A stretch of 64,000 nucleotides of DNA. Source: Atherinomorus stipes. Taxonomy: Eukaryota; Chordata; Actinopteri; Atheriniformes; Atherinidae. The first letter of the stretch is position 1, and each line of letters opens with the position of its first letter. Location of the stretch: assembly GCA_023101725.1 (NCBI GenBank), contig JALJCO010013366.1, forward strand, positions 124,001 through 188,000, read 5' to 3'. Of this stretch, positions 59,895 through 64,000 are shown piece after piece. The translations under genes and the position numbers were made by a program. The notes below the pieces were generated by a model. That model searched no databases and was not told the DNA's origin. It saw nothing but the letters and a program-made list of their open reading frames with translations.

Positions 59895-60738
59895 ACACTA
59901 CAACTACCCAAGAACCTAGGTGGATGTGGTTTCCCTAACATAGAAAACTACATAATAGCCATTCAGGCCAGAATTCTCACCTCTTGGGTAAATGAACAAA
60001 CGCAGTATCCTTGGTTTGAGATGGAATTGGTGCTGTGTAAACCCTTTTCCCATGTGAATTTATTAGGTAATCGTCTAATTAAATTACCACTCATTGTTAA
60101 AGAAAACTATTTCATCAAAAATGTATTATGGGCATGGGGAAAAATGGGAGAAATATTTAAGAGTGAAACACTTAATATTCTTATAACATTAGATGATCCA
60201 GAACTTTTTTCACACAGTGTGGGGTTAAACGTTTTAAACTGGCAAAGAGCAGGAATAAAAAGAATTAATGATCTTTTTGAAAATGGAAGGTTTCAAACAT
60301 TTGACTCCCTGAAAGCTCAGTATCGTATTTCAAATAAGGATTTCTACAAATACTTCCAGATTAGACATTATTTTTATAATAAGACCAAATCACTAGCAGA
60401 GTCTCACCTGCTGGAAATTTCTTTTTCTGAAACACGGAGAGCACAAACACTTCAGATCAAAGTACCTCAATATGGAAATCACTCGTGTTAGAAGCTCTGA
60501 CCTTAATAAAGCAGGGCTGTTGTACTGATGGAAGAACTGATGCTTTTCTGCAGAAATGGACAAACCGTTGGAAGCCCTGGGTCTGAAATGTGAATGAGAA
60601 CAAAGGACATGGACTGAATAAGTGGTTTGGACCACTTCAGAACCACCTTGAGTATTCTTATATTGTGCTGCTGTGCAAAGCTTGTTTATATGTGGGACAG
60701 TTTTGTTTATCTTGTAATACAAATAAAGAAGAAAAAAA
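59895..60738 (+). pseudogene. Second L1-like ORF2 fragment with 3' tail
   Basis: It is closely similar to the copy near 49.5 kb (VLCKPFSHVNLLG, NVLWAWGKMGEIFKSE, RINDLFENGRFQTFDSL). The frame is open from 60021 to 60491, longer than in the other copy. AATAAA with an A run at 60720-60742 marks the 3' end, so this is a 5'-truncated LINE insertion. Confidence 0.75.
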
Positions 60739-60742
60739 AAAA

Positions 60743-63700
60743 TATTGATCCTGGTTTTTTGCACCTCTTATAGACGGGAAGAGATACAGTCAGGGTGCAT
60801 TTCTATGGAATATTTTTCCACCAGGACCCCCTAGAAAAAAGTTATCCTGACTGAACATATGATCACAAGGCTTAAGTTTTTTGTTTTTGTTGTTTTTACT
60901 TTTTAATCTAACAGTGTGTTTGGATTAATTTGTTGCTTGGAGGCTGTGTTGACACCCTTATCACTGACTACAGTTAAGTGGGCATAAAACAAAGTAAACT
61001 ACAGCAGTTAACTGAATCCCTGTTTGTATGGTGGACTGAAAAATAAGCAATCATCATCCTCAAAGCCAGTGCAGAGGGAAGAAACCTCAGGACTTTTTTC
61101 CGTCTCTTGTCTTCACCTGTTCTCTCTTTATATTCATCTCCTGATTGACTGTTTGACTTCCTAATGATCTGCCCTCTGCTTAAAGCTGAGGCACTTGTGA
61201 CTTCATTAAAGACAGCCACGGTCATATACAGAAGCAGGAATGACAAAAGCAAATAGAAACAAAAAGAGGAGAGGAACTCCATTGTTCCACCACAACACTG
61301 GCGTGTGTTGCCAGAGAGGCAAGGATGAGGTGAAGCACAGCTCATGTCAAATCGAATAAATTACTTTCAACAAGGAGAGCAGGGGGGAGGCGGGGGCCCA
61401 TTTTGGAGCTTTTAAAGTTGAACAGCATGAAGTCTTAATTACTGAGACTTAACACTGGTCAGAGCTGCACTCATGCTGCGGCGGTCAGGAGTTGGAGGTT
61501 GTTGCCCCCATTGCTTGAGAGGAGGAAAACCCAAAACTGAAAACAAAACATAACTTCTCTCTCTCTCTCTATTAGAAGGAAGGGGGAAATAAAGGTTGAT
61601 TAAACTCAGTCTCACTGCTGGATTGTTGGATAAAAGCAGTTATTGCCTCATTCTGCTGTTATTTTGGTGTCATGATGAAATTCATTTCCAGCAAATTGCA
61701 CTTTCTCTCCACCTATTATCCATCCTGTCAGATTGAACGGTCATGCACATCTGTGTTTATTGGCAGTAATGATCCCAAGTTACTCCCCGCTGGCCAATCA
61801 CATGTTAATGCTTGTTGCTCAGATGAAGAGGGGAGGGGTCATGTTCTTGGAAAAAGATCAGAAATGGTGAGAAGCAGTGAATCCAGCAGAAAGGTGATGT
61901 AATGGCGAGAATGAAAAGGATGTACATGCCCTCTAACCCTCATCCCAGCAAAGTCCTATTTAATAAAGAAATTGTACAAATATCAGTCTGGCAAACGTAC
62001 ACAGAAGATCATATAAGATAACAGGATGCAGTTCTCAGCAGCTGCTCTGTTAGCTTACCAATGCTCCTAAACACTGGAAGATAAAACTTTAGATCAGCTT
62101 CAAACTTCACTTGTTCTGCAGACAGGCAAAAGATATTACACATAAAAGTCAAACCACAGAATCCAGGTTCAACACTTGTGTGGATGATAATATCAGTACT
62201 CTTGAAGTACAACAAAAGGTCAAACCAGACAATAAAATATATCACAGCTGTTCATTTTAAAAATTTAGATTTAGTTGTGTCATGGCTTATGTTATGAATT
62301 ATTTTTCCATCCTGTTTGATAGTCTATGACAATCTAAATCTACATCAGAATGTAGGCACTCAAACTCAGCATGAAGAGGGTGCTTAGGACAGTGCATAAT
62401 GCCCTGAGCCTTGAAGTGTGCCCCCCTGCAATAGGTTATTGACAGTTGGGGCTTCTACACAGATGATGCACTTACCTATAAAATCACTAGCCTGCCAAAA
62501 GGAAAAGAGAGAGAGAAAACTGAGATGCCAAAACCTCACATCTAAAACAGCTTTAGAAACTGTAAAGAATGAGAAACAGATTAATGAAAAAAAAAACATG
62601 TAAAATCCCCAAAGATGACAGATTGTTGCAGCAAAACCAATCAGCTGACAAACCAAAACAAATAGATGATGATAATCATCTGTAAATGCCTCCACAGGGT
62701 GGATCGCTAATGATAATGGCAAAGGCGGCAGTTGTAGTAGCGTATGGTTTTAACCTCAGCTGCAGGAGGGAGCAGTGAGGCTGTGGATCAGGGAACAGTG
62801 GCAGGTGGAACCACCAAGCAGCCGTGTCCACTTACAATCACCATGTTTTTTCTGCAGTGGTGTGCTGAGGACCTGAGAGAGGACGAGGATGTCGTGTGGA
62901 GCGGCCGGATCGTACTGGTAGGTGCTGTCTGTGGCTGCTGCTGAACAATAAAACCTGTTCAATTCCCTACTGTGTGTGTTTGCTGCTGATGTCAAGGCAA
63001 CTTGTACAGTGTAGCTAAGTTGCTACAACAACAATATTTAGAAATTGAGCTTTTTTAAAGGCCAGTAAGGTCGTTTATAATCAGGCTTAAGCAAGTTTAT
63101 TGTTTTACAAGAAATAAAGATGGAACTTTGCAGCATGTGAGCTTATTCATGCAGGACTGATCCCCGTGACACACATGAATGTTTGTCTAACTTTGAGAGC
63201 AGTGATTTTAGTCAGACTAAGGTGCGCATGTATTTTAAAAGTGAGACTTTTCTTCTTATCTTGAGTCACAACATGCCAAATGAAGCTTGTTATATTATGC
63301 AATTTTAATGTAAAGTCACATTCTAATACACCAGCAAAGAAGTTTTAAGTATCAAAAGGCAGAAATACCAAAGTGAAATATATGTCTAAGTTTAACTTAA
63401 AGACACAACTTGAGTGAACGCACTTTGTGCGCTTTAGATAAAGATGGTTCTTCATCATTAACGAATGGATCATCTTCAGTATAGGGTCTCTTTAGCATTT
63501 GGCATTGGCACATTCTCACACTTCCATGCTGGGGCTGCTGAATTATACTTAATTTGACTAACAGAGGTGAAATGTAACTTCATTTAGTTAAGTGAGAACT
63601 GTTCTTTTCAGATCAGCAAATTCATCTGACAACTAAAACATATGATCTCATTGTAATATACGATGCCTCTTAGTGGATTAAAACTGGCCCTGATATAAGC

Positions 63701-64000
63701 AACGACATAAATGCATTCAAAATATTTAATATAAAACACCAAATTAAACATTTCTACTTCTCAGATACACTGTAAAACCAACTAATTGTTTAGATCTGAA
63801 TATTTTTTACTGTCTTTAAGTTTTTCTTTCTCCAATTTCATGGCCACTCATCAATATTTGAATATTCTTATTTTTCTTAGGCCAAACCTGCTTGGCTGGA
63901 AATGAACTGTTAGCTTGCCAACTGCCATTTTGGCCATGTCTCTCTTTAATAAATTGTTTGAATATTAACACCTAAAAATTCTGGAAATGTTTTTTTTTTG
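60743..64000. other. Non-coding stretch with one weak exon candidate
   Basis: No gene is established. A (TC)n run lies at about 61555-61570. A possible short exon at 62858-62917 with a nearby AATAAA (62945-62950) is discussed under findings. Confidence 0.4.

Overview
The window reads as nuclear DNA of a ray-finned (teleost) fish. The basis is AT-rich sequence with long introns, many microsatellites, a Tc1-like transposon, many short inverted-repeat (MITE/hAT-like) elements, a tRNA-type SINE and L1/L2-like LINE fragments. There is no bacterial gene organisation, no rRNA and no CRISPR.

Two genes can be reconstructed exon by exon. (1) Plus strand, 14382-27403: five exons of a nectin cell-adhesion gene, best matched to nectin-3. 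They carry three Ig domains, one transmembrane helix and a tail ending in the afadin-binding sequence EWYV. The splice phases agree at every junction. The signal-peptide exon is not visible and probably lies upstream, so bases 1-14381 would be intron 1. (2) Minus strand, 41283 down to 36840: a six-exon gene whose joined frame is open for 988 codons. The protein has a basic N-terminus, then two tandem copies of a cysteine-protease fold resembling the deubiquitinase domain of the herpesvirus large tegument protein (peptidase family C76). The first copy has lost its catalytic residues; the second keeps Gln, Cys and Asp-x-His. An OTU-like domain follows with His in place of the catalytic Cys. This is the most unusual object in the window.

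Layout: 1-14.4 kb, nectin intron 1 with a LINE fragment, several MITE-like elements and a poly(A) retroposed insertion with matching target duplications; 14.4-27.4 kb, nectin exons, with a Tc1 relic in intron 2 and a MITE in intron 4; 27.4-36.8 kb, nectin 3' flank and a cluster of inverted-repeat elements, one with a nested SINE; 36.8-41.5 kb, the protease-like gene, with a foldback element in its last intron; 41.5-53 kb, repeat-rich DNA including a hAT-like element with a transposase-like exon and L1 ORF2 fragments; 53-64 kb, mostly unexplained non-coding DNA with a possible promoter/first exon near 53.15 kb, a second copy of the L1 fragment near 60 kb and a weak exon candidate near 62.9 kb.

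The two genes show no sign of a functional link. All family assignments come from reading motifs; no database search was run.
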